This document shows, piece by piece, positions 45,105 to 55,668 of a DNA stretch of 64,000 bases. The first letter of the stretch is position 1. Each line of letters starts with the position of its first letter. Both the position numbers and the translations under genes were made by a program. The DNA is taken from the NCBI GenBank assembly GCA_024734495.1, contig JALMQS010000187.1, forward strand, positions 8,481,055-8,545,054, given 5' to 3'. The DNA is from Forficula auricularia (lineage: Eukaryota; Arthropoda; Insecta; Dermaptera; Forficulidae). The notes under the pieces are model-generated. The model saw nothing but the letters and a program-made list of their open reading frames with translations. It did no database searches and was not told the DNA's origin.

Positions 45105-45170
45105 TTACCCTTAGAGCATTGCGCTGATCACGGAAAGGTCCGGGGTTCAAATCCGGGTCGTTTCTTTTGT
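45105..45170 (+). tRNA. tRNA-Ile-like pseudogene or SINE head
   Basis: TTAGAGCATTGCGCTGATCA, then AAAGGTCCGGGGTTCAAATCC resembles the D-arm to T-arm part of tRNA-Ile, with GAT in the anticodon-loop position and B box GGTTCAAATCC. The acceptor stem does not pair and the A box is degraded. CTTTTGTCTATA follows, as in the TIR of 28356-28522. Confidence 0.5.
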
Positions 45171-45176
45171 CTATAA

Positions 45177-45385
45177 TTAAGTAGTAATGATTTTTAATTA
45201 CTCTTAGTTAAACTAAACTATTAATACTAGTATTTATCACTAGAATGTACTCAGGTTAAAATTTGCTTCCTCCCAGGCGGCCCTAGTATTAAATCACGTA
45301 AAAATAAATATTTGCTCATTATGCTTTAAAATGTCTCAAACGCAGAGAAAAATATTTTTAAACATATGATTTCTTTATTCTCTCA
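45177..45385 (+). repeat. Direct repeat, copy 2 (~205 bp)
   Basis: Partner of 44034-44236 (see there), diverged by scattered substitutions and small indels. Confidence 0.7.
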
Positions 45386-46045
45386 TTTAATTCAATAAAT
45401 AAATGGTCTTTGGATGAGCCCTCCTGCTTGCGCTCCTAAGGTTGAATAAAAAATATTCCAACTTTGGTGTTGAGATTAATTAAGAGATTTTTTAATATAC
45501 TTTAATTTCTAATAATATTTTATAGAGAGATTTTCAAGATCTTGCTTGAAATTCACACTTTTTCTTTTTCTTTTTTTTGAATAGAAAAGGACTTCAATTA
45601 CAAATAATACGCCTCACACGTTGATGCCTTACACGTGTCCCCATTTATAAGCACGTCGCATGCAAGCAAGTCAGATACTTTACAAATGGCTTCTCTTGGC
45701 TCAAATATGAATCTATTTGATTTGCAATGGATTGATCTGCTTCTGAATGTTCAGACATAGCAATGCATTCTAAAAAGAGTAGCTCTGAGAGGAGAAATAA
45801 AACTCACAAAAAAGCTATTTGTGATTCAGTATGATAAGTTGATGTTTAAGGCATGTGTATGTAATTTTCGCAGAAAAAACGCTCGATTTATTACGATTTT
45901 TATAGAATCTTCGCGTTGTCAATCCATTTTCCAAATTATATCTAAATTCAAGATTATTTTTGATTTTTCTGTTTATTATGGATCAATTATAAAAATAGGA
46001 GTTAGAAAACTGAATATAAAATTAGAAATATGTGTACTAGTAATT
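45386..46045. other. No recognisable feature
   Basis: AT-rich sequence. A 75-codon + frame at 45821-46048 has no motif. Confidence 0.4.
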
Positions 46046-46150
46046 TAAATTTTTATATTCAGTTTCTAACTAATGAAGATGGGCTCGTAACCCAAAATAT
46101 ATCGAGATAAAAACTCATTTTTGTTTTATTTTATGTGAAACGTACCTCGT
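46046..46150 (+). repeat. Eroded Penelope-type terminus
   Basis: ATATTCAGTTTCTAAC (with its complement at 46001-46016) then AATGAAGA, U, GGG..CCC, AAAA follows the layout of the degenerate cores at 1440-1530. It ends in TTTATGTGAAACGTAC as those elements do. Core positions are mutated. Confidence 0.4.
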
Positions 46151-46682
46151 AATTTTACTTAATTTCTTATTATTAAAAAATAATTCACCTTGAACACCTA
46201 TCTCCTTAAAAGTTTTGATTATATTGTATTATATTGTATTATTGATTCATAATCTCATTTCCTATTTTTCGAAATTTACTTGAAAAGGGCTCAGGAGTTT
46301 GAGACCGAAATAAATAATGTCATGTTTAAGGATAAATTTGCTTCATCCTGGAATCATTTACATTTTTTTTGAAAGAATTCTGCTCGCGCCAAAAGAATCA
46401 ATTAAAATTAAGGCTAGAATCAGATCTTGGTATGTTAAAAGTACCGATTCATTGTATTATAATATGGTCTTCGAAGTTTTTGGATATGAGTGCCGTGATT
46501 AGTTTTTAGTTGGATACTCCCTTAATTCACACACAATTTTACATTTTTTTTTCAAATTTGGATTAGTAATTATGCAAAATAGGAAAAAATTTTTGTTCAC
46601 TTATATTTTTTCTGAGCGTCTTGCTCTGACTGAGTGTATCGGATTGCAAAACTCAAAATACCTAATAGAGTTTTTTCTTCTT
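46151..46682. other. No recognisable feature
   Basis: AT-rich. Short frames only. Confidence 0.4.
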
Positions 46683-47020
46683 ATAACGCTTTCTCCTTAC
46701 GGAGGTTAGCGATCCATATGGAAATCATGCTTTTTGAGATTACAACCCGAAAGATGTCAACCGAGGACCATTTCCGCAGATCCTTCAGTCATGAGTTCTG
46801 GCGTCGTCTGACATCCGAACTTCTATCTTGCTTCAATCTTGCTCTCAATGATTAGGCGGAGAATTTCATATCGGTTACCACGTATAATATGACCTAAATA
46901 TCTGGTTTTTCTCTCTTTGAGCTTTAACAGTAGCCCAATGTCTTTAAGTTTATGCTTGGATAATGGAAAATGTTTGCGTTTCCATTGCAAACTTGAAAAT
47001 AAAAATCTCTGATAATTCAA
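46683..47020 (-). pseudogene. Non-LTR endonuclease-reverse transcriptase, extreme C-terminus
   Basis: Minus strand: LKERKTRYLGHIIRGNRYEI then LRLIIESKIEA. After a frameshift: DVRRRQNS, a TGA in place of the usual Trp, LKDLRKWS, DIFRVVISKSMISIWIANLR. This matches the widespread C-terminal block (yLGHi.RgeryelLrliieGKieg, GrR..sWLknlr.W) of insect endonuclease-reverse-transcriptase proteins. The catalytic domains are absent. One frameshift and one stop show it is dead. It is a different family from the other non-LTR remnants in the window. Confidence 0.85.
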
Positions 47021-47549
47021 CCCAATTGTTAAAAGATGATCTTTTGAATAATGGTAGTTAATAGGTTATTTTTTTCAATTCAAGAATGAGCGTAGTGAAA
47101 AGATGCAGCACTTGAAAGAACCTTACTTTACAATAGAGAGGAAGTGTGGAGACGAAGTTGTGTTTATTGACAGTTCCTTTGTTTCAAAGTTCAGTCTTCT
47201 AGCTCAAACATTTTGCCCTAAAGTTGGTTCTCACACTTCATATAGGTATATATGATTATAATTCATTATTTTAGACCTAAAGTCTTGTTACTTCTTATTG
47301 TAAAATTGAAAAAAATCAAATAATCAAAAGATAGCTTATGTTCTAAAGTTTGGGACACAGCTATATTTTATTGAAGAACTTAATTCAATAAAGTATACAC
47401 TATGGGCTCTGAGAGATAAATGACAACAAAATTGTCGACAAACTTTTTTCAGTATGGAAAATGGCTTTAAAATTTCCACAAATCATAGGCGGTTCATGAG
47501 ATGATATTTGAATTTCCACGTGGATTTGAATCCAGTTCTTTGACTAGCT
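47021..47549. other. No recognisable feature
   Basis: AT-rich, without motif. Confidence 0.4.
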
Positions 47550-47833
47550 CAGGGGTCTTCAAACTATGCATTGCGGAGAGCTTTCATGTGACCGCAACTA
47601 TGTGATCACTTTACTAAAAAAATGTTACATCTTCAAAATAAATCAATAAAAAAGCGATATATTAAAAAAATCATTAGAATCTAATCTAATTATTAGATAA
47701 TTAAGCGGTATTACAGGTATTATGTAAATTGTAAATATAGTGAAGTGTTATTTTCTACGTTTTGAGAGATGTGCACCGCGGAACTTTTGCTGAAAATATG
47801 GGCACTGATCGTGAAAATGATTGAAGACCCATG
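47550..47833. mobile_element. hAT-like MITE with CAGGGGTCTTCAAAC ends
   Basis: The right end, read inward, is CATGGGTCTTCAATCATTTT. The inner parts carry GTGACCGCAA and GGGCACTGATCGTG. Flanking octamers GACTAGCT and GACCAATT agree at 5 of 8 positions, so the TSD is weak. Confidence 0.6.
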
Positions 47834-49019
47834 GACCAATTGATTGATTTCGTATGACACTTTGCTAAAAACCTTGCTCAATATATTTGTTTTGATTGAA
47901 GTAAGATTCTATTACCTCACCAAATCCATTCTATGATAGAATAAATTAAATTTTGCAGACAGCATAGCGAATTATAAAAAAAAATCTACTTTATCCTTCA
48001 ATTTTCAATATAAAAAACATTAAATGTGAAATATTCCTTACTTATTATTCAAAAGAAAAGAGAAATTGAAAACAAATAAATTAATTTATGAAGTGTATTC
48101 AGAATATATTTTTCACTCGACTGCAATGTATGCAACCAGCCTGTCTAGACGAAGAAGGTCGCGTACACACCGGTCATTGACGATGGTCGACCGCAAACAG
48201 CGCCTTGGGTGGCCTATTTAACCTCTAATCAGAGGAAGAGATTTTATTTCCAGGAAAAAAGGATCGAATCTGAAATGGCGCAGGTAAAGCGATAGTAAAA
48301 AGAAAAAAAATTCAAATCTAAAAACTAATTTCGAACTGTAAAATAAATCGAACAAGGAGAGAGAAAGAAGGGTTGGATTAATCAGCCCTGGAAAAATGAA
48401 TGGGTTTTAATTCAGTCGGGGGTGCGCCTCTCGTTCTTCTTCCACTTCTCAAGGCTCCTATTTCAACAGATATTCAATTATCACTAATCGTTAATTAACA
48501 CCTTAAAAGTTCATTTATTTAATGTTTGCATTTAAAGCGTACATTTATGAGAAAGGCAGTTTATTTGGGGGTATCGAATCCAAGCAGGGAACAAATCTAG
48601 TCGATATCAACCCTTAATATACAAGCATTTAATTGGAAACATTTATTTGCATTTGTATAATATATTGCATACGCGCTGAGGGTATTTAATAAACATATTT
48701 ACAATAAGCCTCTGTAAGAACCATAATTACCAAGTGAATTTTTGGTTCTTAGATCGAGCTATGAAGGATCAATAATAATCAATTCGTATCAGAACAAAGC
48801 AGGCTGTGCTCAAAGCTCTTCCTCTGTCTGTAACTATCAGAAAACATTGTGTTTGTACGTAACTTTCACATTATTCCGCCCCTTGAGTTATAAATCAAAA
48901 TAATCAAAATTTACCATAATTAACTTTTCAAATGATAATGCGATAATTAACTATTATACTATAATTGGAGGAAAGGGTGAACCTTTTTTCAAACCTCGTT
49001 ATCTGTATGCAAAATTTTT
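47834..49019. other. Unassigned; CpG-rich patch and possible short exon
   Basis: 48128-48222 is CpG-rich (GGTCGCGTACACACCGG, GATGGTCGACCGC). At 48252-48293 TTATTTCCAG, a 30-base segment with ATGGCGCAG, and GTAAAGC look like acceptor, exon with start codon, and donor. Either could be the 5' end of a host gene, but nothing downstream confirms it. Confidence 0.3.
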
Positions 49020-49378
49020 GTTAGCTTCTTCTTCAAGTGCCATACTCGATTCTGAGGATACTCCTCCTATCCATGGTAATTTTCCTGGGGAAATTTTTCA
49101 CATGGGTGGTTTCCCATTGTCTTCTTCTGAAGGGATCGGATTATAGCCGGTCAAATATTTGCAGCGAGTTGAGCTTGAGTCTGCGATAGCTTGATTTCGT
49201 TATCTAGAAAACTAAAGCTGGAAATTTCTTGTATTTTTCCTGGGGAAATTGTTCACAGGGGTGATTTCCTATTACCTTCCACCGAAGGGATAAGATTAAA
49301 GCCGGTCAAATATTTGCAGCGAGACGGGCTTGAACCTGCGCTAGCTTGATTTTGTTAGCTAGAAAACTAAAACTGTAA
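49020..49378 (-). repeat. Two tandem copies of SINE-like repeat R1
   Basis: 49028-49205 and 49215-49378 repeat GGGGAAATT.TTCACA, GGTGGTTTCCCATTG-like and GCCGGTCAAATATTTGCAGC. The minus strand has B box GGTTCAAGCCC (49326-49336 region) with CTAGCTAAC upstream, so each unit probably starts with a tRNA-like head. Confidence 0.6.
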
Positions 49379-49502
49379 ACAAAAAGAATCCACAATGTTG
49401 TATGTTGATAACTTATATAATCTTTCAAGAGCTCCCTATATTATATAATTTTAAAGTTATTTTCAGATTTTGGATATATATTATACATTTTATCTTATTG
49501 AA

Positions 49503-49772
49503 TTATCTATAGTAAAGATTTCTTCTTCCCTCTTCGCCTGTTTGTCCGAAATCATCTTCTTCCATCCCCGATTCTTCTTTCTTCCTCCTCCGAGAGCTCG
49601 CAATATAACGCTTCAATTCATTGTGATTTTTAAATTTTTCATCTGAAGCCCTTCTAAAGTCAAAATGTCCAAAATCTTTTCTTCTACTTTTTGAAAATAC
49701 AAACATTTTGACACCCGTTCTCATGAATATTTTGATACAGACAGAATGATTTTTAGGGCTCTTTTTCAGCAT
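49503..49772 (-). CDS. Hypothetical 89-aa ORF, weakly MBD-like
   Basis: Lys/Arg/Glu-rich 89-codon frame. Residues about 38-57 read FDFRRASDEKFKNHNELKRY, which resembles the SPxGKKFRSKxELxxYL strand-turn of methyl-CpG-binding domains, preceded by VKMFVFSKSRRKDFG. The C-terminal third is acidic/basic (SRRRKKEESGMEEDDFG). The conserved MBD Trp and Arg fingers are not obvious and the block is two residues short. The ATG is preceded by CTTAG, so the frame could be one exon of a longer gene. It has no motif of any transposon family seen here. It is the best candidate for host coding sequence in the window, at low confidence. Confidence 0.25.
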   Translation of the reverse strand: MLKKSPKNHSVCIKIFMRTGVKMFVFSKSRRKDFGHFDFRRASDEKFKNHNELKRYIASSRRRKKEESGMEEDDFGQTGEEGRRNLYYR

Positions 49773-50898
49773 CTAAGACCATAAAACGCGAATTGTTTTT
49801 GAAAACTTACACTTAAAATATAAACTTGTACACTAAAATAACTCAGGAAATGTGACTTGAAGACGGGTCACGCTATTTGCATATTTTTGTGATTTGGAAA
49901 TTTTTGGTCAGTAAATGGATTGAGCTAGAAAAATGAAACTTGACGCAGAGGTTCAATAAGTTAAATTTCAGGACATTAATTAAAACCTTTCGATATCATT
50001 ACAGTTCGACTCATTTTTTTCTGAATTTCTGTATTTTTAATTATATGATCATATATATTTATATTATGTATTATATTAAGTCGATTCTTTTATTTATTGC
50101 AACTTTTTTGCAAACTACTATATATGGTTTTATTATTATTATTGGAATATACATTTTATTCTGATTGAAATTAAGAGAGGTGAGTTAATTAGGCGTGTCT
50201 CAATAAAGATTAACGTTTTTAGCCAAAATCTGCATGTTTATTAAATATGGTAATGTGTATTCTGAATATTGGTAGAAGGTTATATGGTAAGTGAAATTCC
50301 TGTGATGCACACATAAGATTATTTAGCTTCATATTCAGTCATTATTTATCTTTCGATTTGAACTTTATTTGGTAATTATTTTCTGATTTAGCTAACCATT
50401 CAAACTCTATTTTGAATTTGCGATGCTCTTCATTTTGACACGTATTTCTCGATCGGAAATTAAATGTTGCTGTGAATTAACCAAAACAATACAAAATAAT
50501 GTCCAATTGAAATTCTATCAAACAAAACTTAACCATGAAAGCTCCAATTTTTAAACAAAAAAGTTAATTATTTATTAACATTTGTTAATTATTTCTAAAT
50601 AGAAGCGTAGTGTAATCAATATAAAATTTAATTAATTTTTTAACTATACGAACGATAAAAAAACATGAACATGCAAACTTTTAAAAACAATATTTTGATG
50701 AAGAAATAAATACACTAAGGCCTGGATTAGTCATGTTTTGTCGTTTAATTTAAAAGTATAGCTCCATCTATTCAACCGAGCATGTTATGGGATAAGCCAA
50801 TTTGACCTTATAATTGATATTTAGAACTTTAAATTAGTTATACCTATCTTCTATTGTTAAAACTTGTGAATCGAGCGTAAAATTTGAATAATTGGAGA
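49773..50898. other. No recognisable feature
   Basis: AT-rich sequence. The 74-codon frame at 49940 is hydrophobic and low-complexity. Confidence 0.4.
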
Positions 50899-50906
50899 TG
50901 TATCGG

Positions 50907-51149
50907 CATTGGCTTAGTTAAAGAGTTTTCCTAGGGGGGACTGATTAGCCATCACAAGGTTTCAATTTGGGTAATCTGATTAAAGATCAACTAACTTTTT
51001 AGTAGAATTGACAAATTTTGGAATTAAGGAAATAATTTAATGAGAAATACATACTTAAGTGATACAGTGAAAAAGTATATTTCTTCAATACTGTCAATCT
51101 TTCTAAAGGGTCTTGTCCCCCTTGCCCTCACCCCCTAACTACGCCCATG
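50907..51149. mobile_element. hAT-like MITE (family H1), copy 3
   Basis: Ends CATTGGCTTAGTTAAAGAG and, inward from the right, CATGGGCGTAGTTAGGGGG. Flanking octamers TGTATCGG (50899-50906) and TGTATCGA (51150-51157) are 7 of 8 identical. The interior matches the copies at 9859 and 18979. Confidence 0.85.
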
Positions 51150-51379
51150 TGTATCGATCTTTTGATCAGAAAATAACATACTAATTATCTAATCGTCTAT
51201 TTCCAAAATTTCGATTCTCTAATAGATAATTTTCATGGATATACAATTACATGGATTCGATAGTTTTGTTTTTATATATTTATCTTTGTCAAATCTCTTT
51301 GAAACCCCAGAGGATGATCTAATAAAAAATAATAATCAACTGGAATCTGCCCATTCTTGGAATGACCAAATGTAGATTC

Positions 51380-51983
51380 ATGTAAGCTTGAGTTTCTGTG
51401 TCCCGCGGCCCACAAGTGTGCCCTGAGAGATTGTCAAATGGGCCTCAAGGGTTTATGACAAATAATTAAAATTGCATGGGTTTTGTAACTTTGAAATAGT
51501 ATTTGAAATTACCTCAACAGTAACTAAAAAAATTATTTAAATAATTTATAAGATCTTCGAAAATGGGATAAGTAAATTGAATTCAGAGTTTTACATTGAA
51601 TAAGACGGACGTTTCGTTACTATTGACTTTTCAGCGACTTATTCTTCAACTCAATTGTCTGATATTATTTATACGAAACATTCTATCTTTTTTAATTTAT
51701 CTTATTCTTAAAAACATTAATTTTTGATCACTGTTAAAACAAAGTACCACAGAAATCACAACTGTGTTGAAGAATAAAGTCGCAAAATATAGTGACGAAA
51801 CGTCAGTATTATTGAATATAAAACTCTGAATTCATTTTACTTATCCAACTTCCTAAGATCTTATAAATTAATTAAATTATGGATATTATTCACTAAACAA
51901 TATTTTTAAATTTAGTTTGTGTGCCGCAAATAATTCTAGATATTTTTATTGTGCCGTCAACCAAAAAAGGTTGAGAAACACTG
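51380..51983. mobile_element. hAT-like insertion containing a Penelope-type inverted repeat
   Basis: The right edge, read inward, is CAGTGTTTCTCAACCTTTTT, then GGTTGACGGCACA: a typical hAT end, abutting the RT fragment exactly. The left edge near 51385 is less clear (TTTCTGTGTCCCGCGGCCCA). Confidence 0.55.
51536..51880. repeat. Penelope-type inverted repeat (family C), eroded
   Basis: The arms share TTATAAGATCTT, GGATAAGTAAA, GAATTCAGAGTTTTA and GACGTTTCGT or their complements. Each has a broken hammerhead-like block (UUGAAGAAUAA ... CGAAACGUC). Spacer about 120 bp. Nested inside the hAT-like insertion. Confidence 0.6.
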
Positions 51984-52215
51984 CCCTATACAATGCTCAA
52001 ATTCGCTCCTGTCTAGAATATAGCTCGCATATGTGAATAGGAGCCTCCACACATTGTCTTGCCACGTTTGTTTTGCCGATATTACTATGGCGTTTATTCT
52101 GATGAGATAAAATAAATAATCCCTCCTAAAGCCTCATTTTCCGAGAAATACAGGATTTTCAAACATTAAAAATCCCTTAGATACTAACCGAACAAAGGCA
52201 ACTTTGCTTATTGAG

Positions 52216-52599
52216 AAAATAAAAATTTTGTTTAAAAAGGTATGAATGTTAAGGGAATTATATCAAAGGTGTATATATAGAATGTGTGTTAGTATAAAAA
52301 TAAATTTTTCCTTCTTGATGTGTTTTGAGAATAATTCATTATATAATAATGAGATCTAATTTAGTTAATTGAAATTTGATTGTAAAATACAGTAATTAGA
52401 AAACCTTTAATTTATCATCAGTTCAAATCATATTCTAAAACCAGAGACTAGTGTTTATAATTTTTTATTTTTTTGAAATTTATTGAAATATCCATAAATT
52501 AAAAATGAGTTAGTTATATGTACAGAGTGACAAATTCCAAATCCTGAACAAAATTGTATGTAAAGATATGAAATTTTATAGTTTTTATTTTGTATAATT
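52216..52599. other. No recognisable feature
   Basis: AT-rich; nothing assigned. Confidence 0.4.
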
Positions 52600-52673
52600 G
52601 AATATAATAGAAAAAATTTGGTAACGCACAGAATAACTAACAGACTAACAGACATTTTGACAAAACAGTTATT
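52600..52673 (-). repeat. Family L1 repeat, left part, interrupted by the PLE
   Basis: The reverse of 44425-44490, sharing GGTAACGCACAGA, CAGACTAACAGA and GACATTTTGACAAAA. The sequence resumes beyond the PLE at 55794, so the PLE split this repeat. Confidence 0.75.
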
Positions 52674-52755
52674 TTTCATTAAATTGAAGGGTTGGTTTTG
52701 TCACAAAAATAATAAAACAATAATTTTAATAACTATTAGAATTATTTAATTGATT

Positions 52756-52798
52756 ACTATACAGTTTCGGTCACCACTGGTCGACCATCCTCAGTAGT
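52756..52798 (-). ncRNA. Candidate type I hammerhead ribozyme (PLE, left end)
   Basis: Minus strand: ACUA, CUGAGGA, extra U, GGUC, loop, GACC, GAAAC, GUA, UAGU. Stem I is 4 bp and stem II 4 bp. The cleavage triplet would be GUA. Identical to the core at the right end. Confidence 0.6.
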
Positions 52799-53302
52799 TC
52801 TAAAAATTGAAATGAAACATTTATTTACATTTTTTCTTTTTATAGAGAATTATATAACACAAAATTTTTTTATAATAATTTGAAATCATACATACATCTC
52901 GTTCAAGAACCGGAATTTGTCATTTCACATGAAACATTCATTCTTAAATCTTCAATATAGATAGATCACACAATTCATTACAATCACACACACATATATA
53001 CATATATAGCAACAATTTATAAAAACGTTTACTAGTGAACTAGAAACTATTTTGAATTAATGATTATATTAAATACTATTTTCAATTTTATTTTTTTCTA
53101 ATTATCTCATTGCATCGTCAATTATTATACAATTAAAAAACCCATTATAAATAATCCATTCTAAAAACACATTATAAGTTAAATTCATTCTTTATTTTTA
53201 ATTTTTTATTAATGAAATATCAAAAAACATACATCTTCCTATTACATTTTTCTTTCAAAATCAATACTTGTTTAATCAACACACCAAATCAAATCAATAT
53301 TT

Positions 53303-54646
53303 TTACAACAATGACACAATTAGACTATAACATTCTGATATGCTTTCAGAATCCATTTTGAAATTTACAGAATTATCGATATCCTTCAATATATAAAGAG
53401 ATTCTTTTATTTTTCTCTTGGTCCAATTTTTCTCATAATCTAGTATTTTTACTCCTTCAAAATCGAAAGTATGCTCGTTGTCAATAGCATGAATGGATAA
53501 CGCGGAGACCAATTTATTTCCATTAATCGATGAAATATGTTCTTTAATTCTTTGTCTCAAATGTCTTGAAGTCTCACCTATATACTTGTGTGTTTTTTTA
53601 TCTTTTTTACATGAATCACAAACTATCTCATAAACAACACCCATTTTATCAAGTTTTTCAAGATGAGTCTTATTATTGAATATGTTCATGAGTGGCCTGC
53701 CAACACTGTGTACTAATTTTATGTCATTATTATTCAGAATTCTCAAGATTTTCGCAGATAAATCATGAATATATGGGATGGAGCCTTTAATAATTTTATC
53801 TTCCTTTTTAATCACTTCCGTTACTAATTTATTTTTTCTATATTTAGTTAGAACTTTATTGAAAAATTGTTTCGAATATCCATTGCTTTCACATTTCTTT
53901 TGTAACTCAATCAATCTTATGTCTCTGTAGCTCTCATCACATATTCTATCCAATCTACCTATTTCTCCATATATTAAACTAATCTTATGCTGAAGTGGCT
54001 GTACTGATTTAAAGTTCAACATTCTATTTGATTTTGAATCTTTCACATACAGGTCTGTCCTCAAACGTTCCTCAACTCTGACAATTTTAATATCCAAAAA
54101 ACTGATGTTATTGTTTAATTCTTTTTCATATGTGAAATCTAAATTATCATTGAAACTATTAAGCGCCTCTATACAAAGGTCTACGCTGTTCTTCTTAACA
54201 ATAGCCAGGCTATCATCAACATATTGTATATATAGTTTCAACTTCATTGGTTTTATTACATCAACATATATTTTATCCATCACTAAGTCCGCAATAATGG
54301 GACTGAGACATCCTCCTATTGGAACTCCTTTTAATTGTTTGTAAATGTTATTATCATGTCTGAAAAAACAATTGTCGAGACACAGACCTATAGCTTCAAT
54401 GAACTGCTTTTCCGTCAGATATGTATATTTCTCAATCTCACTCCATCTTTCTTTCATGATCCTATAAACAAGATCAATCGGAATACTTGGAAATAGGTTT
54501 CGTACATCAAATGAAATCAAAGTCTCATCATGCTGTATCGTTATTTCTTGTATTATTTTTTTCAATAAAGTTCTAACTAAATATAGAAAAAATAAATTAG
54601 TAACGGAAGTGATTAAAAAGGAAGATAAAATTATTAAAGGCTCCAT
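53303..54646 (-). CDS. Penelope-like reverse transcriptase + GIY-YIG endonuclease, N-terminally truncated
   Basis: A 447-codon frame. Residues ~1-28 are not element protein: they are antisense sequence of the right-hand copy, read across the junction near 54560. Real element protein starts about KKIIQEI. RT motif A is SFDVRNLFPSIP (45-56), motif B GVPIGGCLSP (108-117) and motif C YVDD (142-145), all intact, though motifs before A are lost. A linker (about 165-330) leads to a GIY-YIG nuclease from MGVVYEIVCDSC (~335) to HKYIGETSRHLRQRIKEH (~353-370), with the family's CxxC Zn-like spacing in front. RT would copy the element RNA and the nuclease would nick the target. No stop interrupts it, suggesting a recent insertion, but without its N-terminus it should be inactive. 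Confidence 0.93.
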   Translation of the reverse strand: MEPLIILSSFLITSVTNLFFLYLVRTLLKKIIQEITIQHDETLISFDVRNLFPSIPIDLVYRIMKERWSEIEKYTYLTEKQFIEAIGLCLDNCFFRHDNNIYKQLKGVPIGGCLSPIIADLVMDKIYVDVIKPMKLKLYIQYVDDSLAIVKKNSVDLCIEALNSFNDNLDFTYEKELNNNISFLDIKIVRVEERLRTDLYVKDSKSNRMLNFKSVQPLQHKISLIYGEIGRLDRICDESYRDIRLIELQKKCESNGYSKQFFNKVLTKYRKNKLVTEVIKKEDKIIKGSIPYIHDLSAKILRILNNNDIKLVHSVGRPLMNIFNNKTHLEKLDKMGVVYEIVCDSCKKDKKTHKYIGETSRHLRQRIKEHISSINGNKLVSALSIHAIDNEHTFDFEGVKILDYEKNWTKRKIKESLYILKDIDNSVNFKMDSESISECYSLIVSLL

Positions 54647-55121
54647 CCCATATATTCATGATTTATCTGCGAAAATCTTGAGAATTCTGAATAATAATGA
54701 CATAAAATTAGTACACAGTGTTGGCAGGCCACTCATGAACATATTCAATAATAAGACTCATCTTGAAAAACTTGATAAAATGGGTGTTGTTTATGAGATA
54801 GTTTGTGATTCATGTAAAAAAGATAAAAAAACACACAAGTATATAGGTGAGACTTCAAGACATTTGAGACAAAGAATTAAAGAACATATTTCATCGATTA
54901 ATGGAAATAAATTGGTCTCCGCGTTATCCATTCATGCTATTGACAACGAGCATACTTTCGATTTTGAAGGAGTAAAAATACTAGATTATGAGAAAAATTG
55001 GACCAAGAGAAAAATAAAAGAATCTCTTTATATATTGAAGGATATCGATAATTCTGTAAATTTCAAAATGGATTCTGAAAGCATATCAGAATGTTATAGT
55101 CTAATTGTGTCATTGTTGTAA
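54609..55121 (+). CDS. Penelope-like element fragment: linker + GIY-YIG endonuclease
   Basis: The second, inverted copy encodes the same C-terminal 170 residues as the neighbouring frame, with no difference that I can find. It holds YEIVCDSCKKDKKTHKYIGE and TSRHLRQRIKEH. The frame has no proper start: the first codon given is GTG, and it is simply open from the truncation point near 54560 (FNKVLTKYRK...). RT is missing. It cannot work alone, but its near-perfect identity with the left copy dates the pair to one recent event. Confidence 0.9.
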   Translation: MIKKEDKIIKGSIPYIHDLSAKILRILNNNDIKLVHSVGRPLMNIFNNKTHLEKLDKMGVVYEIVCDSCKKDKKTHKYIGETSRHLRQRIKEHISSINGNKLVSALSIHAIDNEHTFDFEGVKILDYEKNWTKRKIKESLYILKDIDNSVNFKMDSESISECYSLIVSLL

Positions 55122-55625
55122 AAATATTGATTTGATTTGGTGTGTTGATTAAACAAGTATTGATTTTGAAAGAAAAATGTAATAGGAAGATGTATGTTTT
55201 TTGATATTTCATTAATAAAAAATTAAAAATAAAGAATGAATTTAACTTATAATGTGTTTTTAGAATGGATTATTTATAATGGGTTTTTTAATTGTATAAT
55301 AATTGACGATGCAATGAGATAATTAGAAAAAAATAAAATTGAAAATAGTATTTAATATAATCATTAATTCAAAATAGTTTCTAGTTCACTAGTAAACGTT
55401 TTTATAAATTGTTGCTATATATGTATATATGTGTGTGTGATTGTAATGAATTGTGTGATCTATCTATATTGAAGATTTAAGAATGAATGTTTCATGTGAA
55501 ATGACAAATTCCGGTTCTTGAACGAGATGTATGTATGATTTCAAATTATTATAAAAAAATTTTGTGTTATATAATTCTCTATAAAAAGAAAAAATGTAAA
55601 TAAATGTTTCATTTCAATTTTTAGA

Positions 55626-55668
55626 ACTACTGAGGATGGTCGACCAGTGGTGACCGAAACTGTATAGT
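55626..55668 (+). ncRNA. Candidate type I hammerhead ribozyme (PLE, right end)
   Basis: ACUA (55626-55629), CUGAGGA (55630-55636), U, GGUC (55638-55641), loop, GACC (55652-55655), GAAAC, GUA, UAGU (55665-55668). Mirror of 52756-52798. The only loop for stem III is a single U inside C-U-G, so an intermolecular stem III is likely. Confidence 0.6.

Larger units (their letters stand above)
51350..52215 (+). pseudogene. Non-LTR RT fragment (family J), split by a hAT-like insertion
   Basis: TTCTTGGAATGACCA at 51354 matches the SWNDH region of 35520-36360. The next matching part, CCCTATACAATGCTCAAATT at 51984 (LYNAQIRSCLEYSSHM), lies 600 bp later. Further on, the + strand gives weak matches to AFILMR and PRNTGFSN...LDTNRTKATL. 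The interval 51380-51983 is therefore a later insertion. Stops and small indels are common, so this is a heavily decayed copy. Confidence 0.7.

Noticed and set aside
54105..54344. 79-codon + strand frame
   Set aside because: It is antisense to the conserved RT motifs of the Penelope frame.
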